Shown in pieces: positions 35,866-47,779 of a stretch of 64,000 nt of DNA. The position numbers were made by a program, and so were the translations under genes. This DNA is from Lineus longissimus (taxonomy: Eukaryota; Nemertea; Pilidiophora; Heteronemertea; Lineidae), in assembly GCF_910592395.1 (NCBI RefSeq), contig NC_088315.1, forward strand, positions 18,945,219-19,009,218, written 5' to 3'. How positions within the stretch are numbered: position 1 is the stretch's first letter; every line of letters starts with the position of its first letter. Below the pieces are notes generated by a model. It ran no database searches and had not been told where the DNA came from. It saw only the letters and a list, made by a program, of their open reading frames with translations.

Positions 35866-36339
35866 GTGTCCTTATAAAGATAATAAGGTAAATTTCGCAA
35901 AAAACACAGAATTCAACTAGTCCCTGGATCTTAAGTGATTGGCGCGACCACATCGGCCAGGACTTTGTTTCATTATTTTCTCGCATTTGATAATCCTAAG
36001 TTTTTTATGACAAGACGTTCGTATATTAAAGGTCGCCTATAGAGAGGAGCTTAGGGCTAAACCGTCATCTTCAGGTGACTAATATGAACAGTTAAGGGAA
36101 TTAGTCGTGTTGTATTAATCATTAAACATATTCCCCAGGCGTGGATTTCGATACTCTACGATGGGAGAGGCCACTTGGCAACTTCGAGCATCTTAATCTG
36201 ACGCGCCTACTTGCTGCCGAAAGCAAGGTTCGCAAATCAATGTTTTTCGATTTTTCGTCTGTAGACCTAAAGACTGAATGGGAAATGACTTGATCATGTT
36301 GCTATTGTCATCCAGATTTTGCCAAGGAATTCTGCTCTT

Positions 36340-36690
36340 CAAGATTTGGGTGAAGCATAGGCCACTGAACCAAGGGTCAGTAAGGGGTTAAAAATTGTAA
36401 AATGTCCATGAAGGGTTGAGGTAGAAGTAGGAGAAGGAATCCACAGAGGTCCCGTAAGGGGCCGAAAGGTAAGAAACTTCAGCATTTTTATCACTTCACA
36501 GTTTCGCGATCCTGTACTTCAATGCACTACACGATGTACAAGGGGTGAACTTGTGGAGTGGGACTTTCCTACCATTCGGTCTCTTCTAGACCTCTTTGGA
36601 TTTCTTGGTCCTTCTTCCGCCTGAACCCGTTTACAATGTTTTAACCCCTTACTGACACTTTGATTCAGTGGCCTGTGGTTGAAGGTACAC
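36340..36690. repeat. Large imperfect inverted repeat
   Basis: The left arm (GGCCACTGAACCAAGGGTCA, GTAAGGGGTTAAAAATTGTAA, GGTCCCGTAAGGGGCCGAAA) matches the complement of the right arm (...TTTACAATGTTTTAACCCCTTACTGACAC ... CAGTGGCCTGTGG, given here as separate short pieces), with about 80 bp between. It is probably a palindromic MITE. It is followed at 36690-36785 by a CTTAGAAATA...GGTTTTTCGGC repeat shared with 18630-18745. Confidence 0.55.
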
Positions 36691-38323
36691 GCTTAGAAAT
36701 ACTAAAGAGTTCTTGAGAAAACCTCATTGGTTTTTCGGCCAACACAGATATGCACCCCGTAGAAGTTTTTTGGTAACGGAAATGTTAAGACTATTGCTTT
36801 ACGAACTTTGCTTGTGATACAATACGTTCATTTTCCCTTGCCGGAGGTCCTATCGACTATCATGGAAGTTGTTTCGTGGGGGTCGGTGCTATCAAGAACG
36901 TAGAACTATGGGAACTTCCGCATTAGGCGCGCGCGGGCTTTGCTTAAAGACAACGATAGGCCGTCTATAGGCCTGAATTCTGTTCAATGCGAGGCGAGGA
37001 CCAGCAAAAAAAGTAATGTTTAGTCAGCTTTGGGCTACAAGAAATCCATTTGATCAACCTGGCTATTCAAATAGCTATCTGGGTAATAAGAACAAGGTGT
37101 TAGCTCAGGTACTACGCAAGTAACCCAGTGAGTTGCGGGCGCCGAAACCGAGATTGTTGAACTTGCCCCAACGAACTACCGAATTGATAAGAATTATTGC
37201 CCTTTTACCGCTCATTGTGTCAGATTGGACAAGAACGAAAAAAAGGATAGTTAGCAATAGAAGTCGTTGCTGGCTTTAAGTCTGGGCGCTGATAGCTCAA
37301 GAGGTGCCCGCGAGATCATCGTACAGATGTCTTAAAATCTAACTTTTTTGTTCGTCCCACACAAAAGCGAGCCGCCAAAGAGCGATTTAAATCGCAAGTA
37401 ATCGCTGCATGCTTGTGCAACAAATGATCTCTCGTCTGCAGGTAAAACCGGTAATCGCCTAGTTCTGTCGCCCGCTCACGACTGTAACGTAGAGACGATG
37501 AGGATGACGAAATGGACTGCCCCAGGAGTCTGGTTGAACTGAAAATTCTTACCTGGAAAACGGGCGAAATGTCTGATCCCGGAGCAACCCGCCAACCCAA
37601 GAGATCTATAGAAACAGCACACAAATACAGCCTGGAGATGATTTTGATATGTCCGCCGTAAATTACTAGTAAGACCTGCATGTCGGATTGGCCGTCAATA
37701 GCTCAGAGATGAAAGCGCACAGCAGAAGATTTGTCCCCGGACATGCTATCCTAGGACATTTCAAACTTTCACACCGGAAACACACTTGCCCCCCTACGGC
37801 CACGCCTGTATAGTTCCCTCTCATTCATAACGCCAATAAAAGTGACTGGTCATTCAAATGCGAAAATACACCTACCTCCGCTTACGAACAAGTCCGTTAA
37901 ATCCAAGTCCCGTTTTGAAAATGTCACCAGATTTCTCGGATCCTAACTTTATAAGAACCTCTTTCCTCGCGCGGGTGATTATAAAAGATGGATTCTACTG
38001 GCGTTCCCCGGGGCCGAGTGAATTGCCTGGTAACTAATCGGCTCCGTAACTATCCGTACAATTATGTCCTACTTTCGGCCAGCGGGAAAAGCGGTAGTTT
38101 TCCGCGTGTTTGGTACTTTTGTCACGGATTTTCACAACTGCATCGACCTCGTCCCAAGTTACTTGTAACCATGTCGACAAGTAGACGAGGGTGATTCGAT
38201 GGAGGAGTCATTGCAAGAGTGACGGGTGCCCTTAAGAGTTATATATCGTTATTACTATAGTCTCCAAACAGATACGCGTTCCGTCTCTTTGATGCATAGT
38301 ACCCATACTCCATACCGACTTAC

Positions 38324-38437
38324 CAGCGGTGAACATCAATCCTAAAGTCTCCACCTTTCATGAAGGATGAATACGCACGACACTGGTAAATCGACATGCC
38401 ATGCGCGCAGTAATAGTAGTGTGTCGAGGCGGTTTTA
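38324..38437 (-). other. Possible coding exon, product unrecognised
   Basis: Open on the minus strand with a GTAAGT donor and phase 2-2: THYYYCAHGMSIYQCRAYSS then FMKGGDFRIDVHRW. Its composition is protein-like with two Cys. The acceptor (CATCTCCAAG) is moderate. No phase-compatible partner was found nearby; an open phase 0-1 stretch at 37876-37942 (VTFSKRDLDLTDLFVSG) and a GTAAGA donor near 37549 hint at more exons. Confidence 0.35.
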
Positions 38438-38514
38438 CTTGGAGATGAATACGCGCGCTTGACTATCATGCCTGCTTTGGAGCCTGGACAGAATCCAGCC
38501 CCATACTGATAAAG

Positions 38515-38606
38515 AGGCTGGGGGCCTCATTACTGACAACGAGGCTGTGGGTCTCATTACTGACAACGAGGCTGGGGGCCTCATTACTGATAACGAGGCT
38601 GTGGGC
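38515..38606. repeat. 27-bp tandem repeat, about 3.4 copies
   Basis: Unit GAGGCTGTGGGTCTCATTAC followed by TGACAAC; units vary between GGGGGCC and GTGGGTC. Confidence 0.85.
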
Positions 38607-38934
38607 CCAGGCAAATGTGAACAGGCCCACGCTCTACGGTATTTGTCCATTGGCTGCTCCGGCGATATATTTACAATATATGTACCCAAACTCAATGCGT
38701 GACGGGATAATGCCCTCAGCCCTTCATTACTTTTAAGAGTCCCTCTAGTAAAGGATGTAATTTTCTGTGTGAAACTTGAAACCCGCCACTCTCTGCTCAA
38801 GTTTTTGTCAACAAAGAAATTGGGATCCAATTTGCATCTATTTTGCTAAGGGTATCATAATCATCTTCAGGAGGAGGGGCCTGATTGGCCCGCAATGAGG
38901 TGACGGATGCGGCAAGACCGGATGTCCGCAGTCC

Positions 38935-39100
38935 GTCATGATTGTCCGTCATGATTGGTTGTTGGCCAAGACACTCGGACGTACACCCAGGACACAGAGG
39001 ACTGGCCTCGTCCTGTCGCCCCGCGGTAAAAGACTAATCAGGTTGACGAAGAGGACTGCATGGTGGTCTACTTTCACGGGCACTCTGACAACGGGATATC
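38935..39100 (-). repeat. Inverted fragment of the 34797-35131 element
   Basis: GGACGTACACCCAGGACACA ... GTAAAAGACTAATCAGGTTG ... CATGGTGGTCTACTTTCACG is the complement of 34985-35125. Confidence 0.65.
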
Positions 39101-39539
39101 GAGTTCTGTGACCAAATTAACAGTACAACTGAAATAGATCCTCGGAGTTAATAATTTTAATTTGTGGCGATAGCTCCCGCCACCGGAAAAGCAAAATGAC
39201 ATTTCCGGTGGCGGCAAACTAGGCTGCTGGGGTTTTTACGTCACCAGTGATGACGTCCGCAATACACCTCCTCTGAGTTTTTGAGACCCAAATGAAAGCT
39301 ACTTCGTCGTAAGGGTTGTGAAACCCGCCTTTCATGATTTTAGCCAACTTCATGCCCTGCAACGGTGATGTTGATGATTGCTTTTGCGATCCTGACTACC
39401 TTACGTTGTTGTAGCTGGGATGTACCCAATCGGATGTGAGTTAATGATACGAAGATTACCCGTATCCTTCCTGCCCCTCCAGAACACCTCGCAGCCGAAC
39501 AGATTGTTCCGCAGTTTCCGAAGCGACTATTGGTTTAGC

Positions 39540-39645
39540 CTTGAAGGGACAACCAGGGCATGAGCGATGTTGGTTTTTCATTACAGAAATGGCTTCCAGC
39601 AGGACCGTGACTTCTCCAAACAGGATAACTGAAAGACCATCATAC
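39540..39645 (+). mobile_element. Fragment of the AGGGACAACTT repeat family
   Basis: CTTGAAGGGACAACCAGGGC ... AATGGCTTCCAGCAGGACCG matches the left end of the 46815-47078 element. Confidence 0.6.
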
Positions 39646-40420
39646 TCCGGCGCACTGATAGTAGTGTGATGATGCGGCCCTACTGTATTACTGTATAATA
39701 TGCCCGAAAGTTATGTCTGCTTGGAGAATGAAAAACCACCTGGCAGAAAGGCAGGATCCAGTATGTGGTAGAGAAGAGCCTCAATGAATCAGCAGATTAC
39801 ACAAATTCTAACTGACTGTCTGCTTGGCAAAGCAGATTACCGGTATTTATGGAAGCGCAGGTCAGTTATAGTCAGTGTCAGAATAACATCACTCGGAAGG
39901 AACATGATCCATGGAATATGCAGCTGCACTGGTTATATTAGTAACTTTCTCCCGTTACTGGCTGTCATCAAAAATTTGCTTGGAGGTGAGGAGGTGGACC
40001 CGTTCATCATGAAATACCACCATACGGTCTTGCAGTGCTGGACACTTATAGATGTAACACCCGCTCATGAATATACGTCGATGTGTCATGCCGTCATCAA
40101 AGGGCAGGCCACGGTAACACCGAGGTGTTCCTTAAAACCTGGTTAAGTTTCACGTTGTTTTCCAGACTTCAATTAAAAGGAAACAAGTTATTAGTCTTCA
40201 TCACTTCCGTTCTTAATTTGAATCGAGAGTAGCTATTAGAGTAGTGGCTGCGAGACATTCCATCGCAATTGACTCGCTATTACTATAATCAGCAGTAGAT
40301 TACTGTTTAATCTGCTGCTGTTACTATTGCCCGAGAGCCAAGAAGTCTAATTATTTTATAAGTATGCGCATCTTTAGATGAGACATTTAAGGACCCCAAG
40401 ACAATGAATAATGAAGGGAA
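39646..40420. other. Spacer, no gene recognised
   Basis: A 120-codon plus-strand ORF at 39784-40146 has an ATG and a stop but no recognisable domain, signal peptide or convincing splice partner. I treat it as probably accidental. Confidence 0.35.
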
Positions 40421-41310
40421 GGCAGTCTCCTCCAACTCTAAGACTATAAATAGGCGACAGTCTCTCCAGGTCCCAGGTCAATACAAGTGAAGACAGGCTC
40501 CACCAACTCCCGAGTCTGTAAAAAAGGCAGTCTCCACCGACTCTAAGACTGCAAGAGTGGCGACAGTCTCTCCAGGTTCCAGGTCAGTACAAGTGAAGGC
40601 AGGCTCCACCAACTCCCGAGTCTGTAAAAAAGGCAGTCTCCACCGACTCTAAGACTGCAAGAGTGGCGACAGTCTCTCCAGGTTCCAGGTCAGTACAAGT
40701 GAAGGCAGGCTCCACCAACTCCCGAGTCTGTAAAAAAGGCAGTCTCCTCCAACTCTAAGACTGTAAAAAGGCGACAGTCTCTCCAGGTTCCAGGTCAGTA
40801 CAAGTGAAGACAGGCTCCACCAACTCCCGAGTCTGTAAAAAAGGCAGTCTCCTCCAACTCTAAGACTGTAAATAGGCGACAGTCTCTCCAGGTTCCAGGT
40901 CAGTACAAGTGAAGACAGGCTCCACCAACTCCCGAGTCTGTAAAAAAGGCAGTCTCCTCCAACTCTAAGACTGTAAATAGGCGACAGTCTCTCCAGGTCC
41001 CAGGTCAGTACAAGTGAAGACAGGCTCCACCAACTCCCGAGTCTGTAAAAAAGGCTGTCTCCTCCAACTCTAAGACTGTAAATAGGCGACAGTCTCTCCA
41101 GGTCCCAGGTCAGTACAAGTGAAGACAAGCTCCACCAACTCCCGAGTCTGTAAAAAAGGCAGTCTCCTCCAACTCTAAGACTGCAAGAGTGGCGACAGAG
41201 TCTCCAGGTCCCAGGTCAGTACAAGTGAAGACAAGCTCCACCAACTCCCGAGTCTGTAAAAAAGGCAGTCTCCTCCAACTCTAAGACTGCAAAAGTGACG
41301 ACAGTCTCTT
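40420..41310. repeat. 105-bp minisatellite, about 8.5 copies, with degenerate tail to about 41890
   Basis: Unit contains CAGTCTCCTCCAACTCTAAG, GGCGACAGTCTCTCCAGGT and ACCAACTCCCGAGTCTGTAA. Successive AGTCTCCTCC starts such as 40741 and 40846 are 105 bp apart. Beyond 41310, shorter degenerate GACAGTCTCCTCCAAC modules continue. The 105-bp period keeps one minus-strand frame open (35-residue repeats). Confidence 0.95.
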
Positions 41311-42446
41311 CAGTGGTGACAGTTTCTTCAGCTCCTAAAGCAGTACGACCGAGGACAGTCTCCTCCCACTTCCGAGAAAGTAAAAAGAAGACGTTATCCT
41401 CCCAACTCTCTCTACAGCTCCGAATACAATACAAGTGAAGAAAGTCCCCTCCAACTCTTCGTTAGACAAGTGAGGACAGTCTCCTCCAACCCCCAGAGAC
41501 GGTGAAGACAGTTACATCCAACTCTCATGACTGTGAAGAGTTAACTCCTGCTGCCAAAAATGTGTGCACAAGGATAGCTTGAAGCCTCCTCTGGTTACCA
41601 AGAATGCAAAATGAGGACAGCCTACAACATCCAGCTTTCAAGACTGAAAGTTAACGGACTGCCTCCCCTTGCTCCGAGGACTGCAGATATGAGGACAGCC
41701 TCTTTGCAAGAACAAATGTGAGAACAGCCACGTATAGATAGCCCTGAAGACATTAAGAGTAATGATGGCGCGTCCTCAATGAGACAATCTCCTTCAGAAT
41801 GTGCCAAGTAGAAATCCATTCGGGAGACAATCTTCAGGATGTGCCAAGTCTCCTACAGGATGTGCCAACAAGGACAGGATGTGCCTTCCTTCATTTCTCA
41901 CCTTTCTGCTGAGGGGTGGACCAAAGTCAACAAAATACTAAAGCCAAACTACTTATATTGCAAATGAAACAACTGGAGTATTTAATTCATCAATTCTTAT
42001 ATTTACAAAACATTACATGAGGTTATACTTTATGCAGCACTGGTGAATGTCCAAAAATATTTTTATTCTCCCAATGTTAATTTCAAATGGGCAAAGGGCA
42101 ATGGGTTGTGGACATGTCAATGTCAATGAGCCCCCCCCCCCCCCCCCCCACACCACAAACTCCTTTCCAATGTAAGATCTGGGGTTTCATGAAAACATTC
42201 GAGGACACCCTGTACACATATGGGAAGCACCTTGGCTGGGAGGCAACCGATGGTTACCAAGGCAACAAACAACATCTGGAGTTATGAAGGGAAATATTTC
42301 AATCATTAAATCTTTATTCCAATACTGAATTCTTTCAAACTCCTTATACAAAATGCAAGTACGTGTACTAATTTCAGATTGTAGTTATCAATTTATAAAT
42401 CTATTCTCAAAACCTATGTAAATCTTTTGCTTAGTTACAAGCAATT

Positions 42447-42560
42447 TCCATAATGGCAACCAATCTCAATAATGGCAACCAATCTCAATAATGGCAACCA
42501 ATCTCAATATTGGCAACCAATCTCAATAATGGCAACCAATCTTAATAATGGCAACCAAAC
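42447..42560. repeat. 19-bp tandem repeat, about 6 copies
   Basis: Unit AATGGCAACCAATCTCAAT. It directly abuts the 21-bp array to its right. A run of C at about 42130-42149 lies upstream. Confidence 0.9.
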
Positions 42561-42896
42561 TCTGAATTCACCATGGTAAACTCTGAATTCACCATGGTAA
42601 ACTCTGAATTTACCATGGTAAACTCTGAATTCACCATGATAAACTCTGAATTCACCATAGTAAACTCTGAATTCACCATGCTAAACTCTGAATTCACCAT
42701 GGCAAACTCTAAATTCACCATGGTAAACTCTGAATTCACCATGGTAAACTCTGAATTCACCATGGTAAACCCTGAATTCACCATGGTAAACCCTGAATTC
42801 ACCACGGTAAACCCTGAATTCACCACGGTAAACCCTGAATTCACCACGGTAAACCCTGAATTCACCACGGTAAACCCTGAATTCACCATGGTAAAC
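42553..42896. repeat. 21-bp tandem repeat, about 16 copies
   Basis: Unit GAATTCACCATGGTAAACTC plus T. Most units hold GAATTC and CCATGG palindromes. The right half has CC for CT (AACCCTGAATTC) and CACGG for CATGG, showing block-wise homogenisation. The period is a multiple of 3, so both strands stay open (7-residue repeats); these ORFs are not taken as genes. Confidence 0.95.
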
Positions 42897-42899
42897 AGG

Positions 42900-43675
42900 T
42901 GTAAATGTACATGAGGATTTCAGCATAAAAGCACTCACTGGTCTTCATTCATATCACCCATTATAACTCCAGTAACTTCAAATGGCACGAGCAGACATTT
43001 TTACAAAACATATTATGCTGGTGATAGATATGCACAATAGATCTGGTGAAAAATACAAAATCATCGAAAACTTATAATAATGATACAGGTCTCTGTCAAT
43101 CTCAATTACATCACTTCTAATTAGGCTTGAATCCAAGGGGAGGTAAAACAGGCACATGCTGTGTACATTGGGTAGGACAATGACCACATTAACATATGGG
43201 ACTTGCGATCAATGCAATTTTTGCTAAAAATCACAAAATGCTATAAAACATTTGGACGGATTGATAACAAAACACATGGTACAAAATAAACACCATCATC
43301 ATATGTGGAAGACTTTCTATGCACAGTATATATCTAGGTTGGAAGGAGGTCAGGAATGAATGGGTTAAGTTCTGGGCGGATTGCTTTCTAAATATTCGAA
43401 CCATAACAATATCAACAGGGACGGAACCAACAAATTTCTTGGCAAAACATTTCTGACGGAATGTCTTCTTAACTCAGGGCACACCAGTCCCAAATAAGTC
43501 GAACAACCGACTCCCCTATCACCAGTACATCTTCACAGAACACATCCATCAACAGACATGGAAGAACTCCTTTGCCAACGATGGCTGTCTAACAGGCCAT
43601 TACCATACTTGGTTTTCAATATGAAAACTGAAATCGGACTGTAGATCAAAAGATTCAGTAGCCACACTGAATCAC
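42900..43675. other. Unique sequence between minisatellites
   Basis: No ORF with splice context and no recognised repeat over about 775 bp. Probably intronic to the minus-strand gene. Confidence 0.35.
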
Positions 43676-43679
43676 TAGC

Positions 43680-44195
43680 TGGGGCCTTTGCCCTTTTGAT
43701 CACTTCCTTTTTGGTGTCATGGGCCAGACTAGGGCCTTTGCCCTTTGGATCACTTCCTTTTTGGTGTCATGGGCCAGACTAGGGCCTTTGCCCTTTGGAT
43801 CACTTCCTTTTTGGTGTCATGGGCCAGACTAGGACCTTTGCCCTTTGGATCACTTCCTTTTTGGTGTCATGGGCCAGACTAGGGCCTTTGCCCTTTGGAT
43901 CACTTCCTTTTTGGTGTCATGGGCCAGACTAGGGCCTTTGCCCTTTGGATCACTTCCTTTTTGGTGTCATGGGCCAGACTAGGGCCTTTGCCCTTTTGAT
44001 CACTTCCTTTTTGGTGTCATGGGCCAGACTAGGGCCTTTGCCCTTTTGATCACTTCCTTTTTGGTGTCATGGGCCAGACTAGGGCCTTTGCCCTTTGGAT
44101 CACTTCCTTTTTGGTGTCATGGGCCAGACTAGGGCCTTTGCCCTTTTGATCACTTCCTTTTTGGTATCATGGGCCACACTAGGGTCTTTGCCATT
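43680..44195. repeat. 50-bp minisatellite, about 10 copies
   Basis: Unit AGGGCCTTTGCCCTTTGGAT, CACTTCCTTTTTGGTGTCAT, GGGCCAGACT. Units are nearly identical apart from TTGGAT/TTTGAT; the last two units are more diverged. Confidence 0.95.
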
Positions 44196-45059
44196 TCGAT
44201 CATTTCTTTTTCGGTATCCGTAATAATGGAGGTCTGGAGCGCGTGAGAGGTAAGAACTTGGATCGCTGGTATGGATCATGGTGGCCTTGCGTCATCATCA
44301 GAGATATCTTGGTCGGTGATGTGAGCTCTGAAAACAACAAAATACAATTTTAGATGAAAACACATCAAAATATCACAAATCAGTCTAAATCTTTGGTATG
44401 TCAGGAAGAAGTTTGGTAAATTTTCACAGCCCACGAAAAAATTTAACTTCATGGAGTATTTGAATGGTGAGATCAAGACCCTTAAACTGCTTCACGTAAC
44501 CCTTCACGCAGAGGGATGTTCATATCATGCCTACGGAAACTAATTTTAGCTCAGCTGGTTTCAAAATCAATGCTCCGCAAGAAGCGAGGGGAGTCTACTG
44601 ACCTTGGGGTGTACGCGGGCCTTTGGATGAGCGAGCACGCACTTGACGCAAGGGACTCTGCAATGAGATTCAGAACAAATAAACAAGGCCATTTAGACTG
44701 GCATTATTCGGAATCAATCAGGTTTCTTTCGAAGTAAGGATGAACTACATGTAAATGGGCTCTTTCATAATCTATGGAGTGTTCACACTAAAACTAGAAG
44801 TGGAAGAAACCTAGGAGGTGAAAATTGGCTAGGAGGAGTTCCAAGTGAAAGAACTTGATACTCACTTAACTTGAGTTTTTGTGGAAAGGGAGTTTATAGG
44901 CAGAAGACATGTCAGGCCTGAAGGCCAGATTAAGTTCTGCAAATCGCTGATAGGTGCCTTCATTTCCCTTACTGTTCATGCAGGCCAAAGTGTCTCTGCA
45001 TGGATCTATGATGGTGATTAATCATCAATGTTCCATCAATGGGCCATCCATTGAGAATC

Positions 45060-45475
45060 CCCCTCATAGATCTATGGATGGAACCCATGGTCATATCAAC
45101 CATGGGCCCATCATTGATCTATGGATGGAACCCATGGTCATATCAACCATGGGCCCATAATTGATCCATGGATGGAACCCATGGTCGTATCAACCATGGG
45201 TCCATCATTGATCCATGGATGGAACCCATGGTCATATCAACCATGGGCCCATAATTGATCCATGGATGGAACCCATGGTCATATCAACCATGGGCCCATC
45301 ATTGATCCATGGATGAAACCCATGGTCATATCAACCATGGGCCCATAATTGATCAATGGATGGAACCCATGGTCATATCAACCATGAGCCCATAATTCAT
45401 TAATTGATCCATGGATGGAACCCATGGTCATATTAACCATGGGCCCATCATTGATCCATGGATGGAATCCATTAC
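45060..45475. repeat. 47-bp minisatellite, about 9 copies
   Basis: Unit GATCCATGGATGGAACCCAT, GGTCATATCAACCATGGGCC, CATAATT. Each unit has three overlapping palindromic stretches (ATCCATGGAT, CCATGG, CATGGGCCCAT). Confidence 0.95.
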
Positions 45476-45705
45476 AAATGATTTGACCGACCATCAAAGA
45501 AATGGTGAACCGATCTTTTTTTTCAGAATTCTGACATCTGTTACTCAATCGGGTTTGTACTTTGCTGCATACCTTCATTTTTATGGGACACACCGTCATC
45601 CGTTTGTAAAACTTGGTTTGGGATGATCATCATGGATCCATCCATAGGCCTCATCAATGATCAATGCATGGACAATTTTGCCCGTGTAGTCACCAAGAAA
45701 CGACT

Positions 45706-45887
45706 ACAGTGGACCCTCCCTTAGCGGACACCTCTCTATTAGGGATAACCTCTCTATTAAGGACACTAGTTTTGGTCCCAAATAAGTTGTTTCCATTCAA
45801 TTTGACCTCTCTAATCAGGACACCTCTCTATTAAGGACAGCACTAGTCAGTCCCAAGGGTGTCCTTAATAGAGAGGTTCTACTGTAG
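45706..45887. mobile_element. MITE, TA-flanked, CAGTRGAACCTC ends
   Basis: Bounded by TACAGTGGACCCTCCCTTAG and GAGAGGTTCTACTGTA; internal TCTCTATTAAGGACAC modules occur in both orientations. The TA target site and CAGT termini fit pogo/Tigger-like mariner relatives, which is inference. Other copies lie at 35688-35865, 46165-46335 and 54415-54614. Confidence 0.7.
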
Positions 45888-46164
45888 TTAAATACCCAAG
45901 CCGAACGGATTTAGAGGGTTAACGAATTGAAAGTTTTCTGAAATGTTGATTGGTGTCTGAGCTGGCAAAGTGCGGAAAAACATGTGCAGGTGAACATCCT
46001 GGTGAAATGAACACAGGTTAACAAACAAACCATAAGATATGCAATCAATTTTTGTTTGTACAGGTTGTCTCGGAAAAAGACTACAATGAGTTAAAAATGA
46101 TCTCATCCCGGCTTCTCCAAACCTGAAACACACAATTGATTATTTTACAGAATTAGAGTGAAAA

Positions 46165-46335
46165 CTAGGACACCCTCTCTTTTAAGGACACCCCATCTAT
46201 CAGGAACACTAGCTTTAGTCCCAATTTTTCCTTGTTTCCATTTAACTTGACCTCTCTAATAAGGACAACTCTCTATTAAGGACTGTAGTGGAATTGTCAT
46301 CCTCAGCGATGTCTTTGATAGAGAGGTTCTACTGA
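46165..46335. mobile_element. TCTCTATTAAGGACACC MITE copy, left end lost
   Basis: Begins in GGACACCCTCTCTTTTAAGG and ends GATAGAGAGGTTCTACTG. Same family as 45706-45887, 280 bp away. Confidence 0.65.
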
Positions 46336-46814
46336 TCTACAAACTCTCTTACAAATTTACAGATTTTCAATTTGACCGATTATAAAAATTCTTTAGATTT
46401 TCCCATCAAAATTTTTTTCGAGGGTCCTAAATTAAAATTGCAAACATCTGCGTGTTTTATTCATATCATTTCACAGAAATGAAAAAAATATTCGCCTCCA
46501 GAAAATAGAACTTTTTTAGATCTTGCAAGATATTCAGCAAACAAGGTTGGTTCAATTTGTGCTATTCTTAGTGGAGTCGGCGACCGACGGCAGAGCTATT
46601 TTCAAGAAGAATGACAAACATTACTTCTTTCCTCAAAAATGTCACCACTTCAAAGGGCCGTCAATGTTTATATCCTGCTTGTTCATGTCAAAATGTATTT
46701 CGTTGAAATACCATGCGACTCATCTCAACAATGTGTGACATTTGATTTTGAAAATGACTCATGAAAATACGAATAGAGAAATCCAAATATGGCCAAGGGA
46801 CTGTGTAAGAAGTC

Positions 46815-47078
46815 TTAAAGGGACAACTTGGGCATGAGATTGTTTGTTTTTCATACAAAAATGGCTTTCAGTAGGACAATGTTTTCTCCAAAACAGGTTG
46901 TAAACATAAACATGCATGAAATTCACAAGTCATATGCAAAATTGCCTCGCAACACTTGCTAAAAATCATTTTTGAGATCAGCACTAGTGTGATACTACGC
47001 ATAGCGGCGCATGGTGGCAGGCAGGGGCATTATCCACCAGGCCAGGTAAATCCCACATCCAAGTTGTCCCTTTAAGCT
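46815..47078 (+). mobile_element. Complete TTAA-flanked element with AGGGACAACTT inverted ends
   Basis: TTAA + AGGGACAACTTGGGCATGAG at the left and CATCCAAGTTGTCCCT + TTAA at the right; about 255 bp between the TTAA copies, no ORF. AGGG termini with TTAA duplication match Kolobok-type mobility. The terminal sequence differs after AGGGA from the autonomous element at 55782. Confidence 0.7.
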
Positions 47079-47224
47079 GTGGCCAGGGGGAGAGGAAAGG
47101 AACCTGTCTTTTTTTGTATTAAGTCGAGAACACCTGAGCCAACTTGGCTCAATATTGGCTCTTCAGACGATTATTGGTCGATTAGGCAGTAGTAGGAGGA
47201 AACCTACGCTGGCAAAGAGTCGCT

Positions 47225-47335
47225 CTCCCTCTCACATGAGTACAGGGGCAGACAGGGAATCAAACCTGGGATCTCAGAGGTGACAGGTGCCAATGTTCCC
47301 ATTGCATCATTCCAACAGTCTGTACCGATGTCCCC
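47225..47335 (-). mobile_element. Possible tRNA-derived SINE
   Basis: On the minus strand GGTTTGATTCCCTGTCTG is B-box-like, preceded by ATGATGCAATGGGAACATTG. Only a fragment is recognisable. Confidence 0.35.
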
Positions 47336-47634
47336 GTGCATTTTGGGGAAAGCAGCGCTTTTGCCACCTCTGCGGCTGGACCTTTAGGGATTTAATAGTC
47401 GAGTCACAGACACAAACAGGAGTTCTCTGCTCATCCTAATCAATTATCTCTCACTTTGTGTCATTTTTTCTGCGTCAGCCTCGACAGATTTGCATTCATG
47501 ACAGGAGAGACGCCAGGAAGTCTATCTTAGCGTCCTCGGAACAAACTTATAACGAGTTTGTTTATGCCAAGCAGACCAGCGGGGACGGGATGACTTCCTG
47601 GCTGGTGCTAACAGTGATACACCCTGCAAAATCA

Positions 47635-47760
47635 GCACCACACTTTCCGAGGGTATTCCTGGAGTTGGCACCACATTTTCCGAGGGTACTCCTGGAGTCG
47701 GCACCACATTTTCCGAGGGTACTCCTGGAGTTGGCACCACATTTTCCGAGGGAACTCCTT
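47635..47760. repeat. 33-bp tandem repeat, about 4 copies
   Basis: Unit GCACCACATTTTCCGAGGGT plus ACTCCTGGAGTTG. All frames stay in phase, giving short accidental ORFs on both strands. Confidence 0.9.
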
Positions 47761-47779
47761 GGTTTAAATAGGATTCCTT

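Noticed and set aside
37316-37681. 121-codon minus-strand ORF with a good internal GTAAGA donor
   Set aside because: More than one frame is open, there is no recognisable domain, and no exon could be joined in phase.
40649-41128. 159-codon minus-strand ORF of 35-residue repeats
   Set aside because: Open only because the 105-bp repeat period is divisible by three.
42542-42938. Three overlapping 85-115 codon ORFs on both strands
   Set aside because: All read the same 21-bp satellite; a repeat open in several frames is not evidence of coding.
46523-46738. Short plus-strand ORF
   Set aside because: No splice context, domain or signal; composition like surrounding intron DNA.
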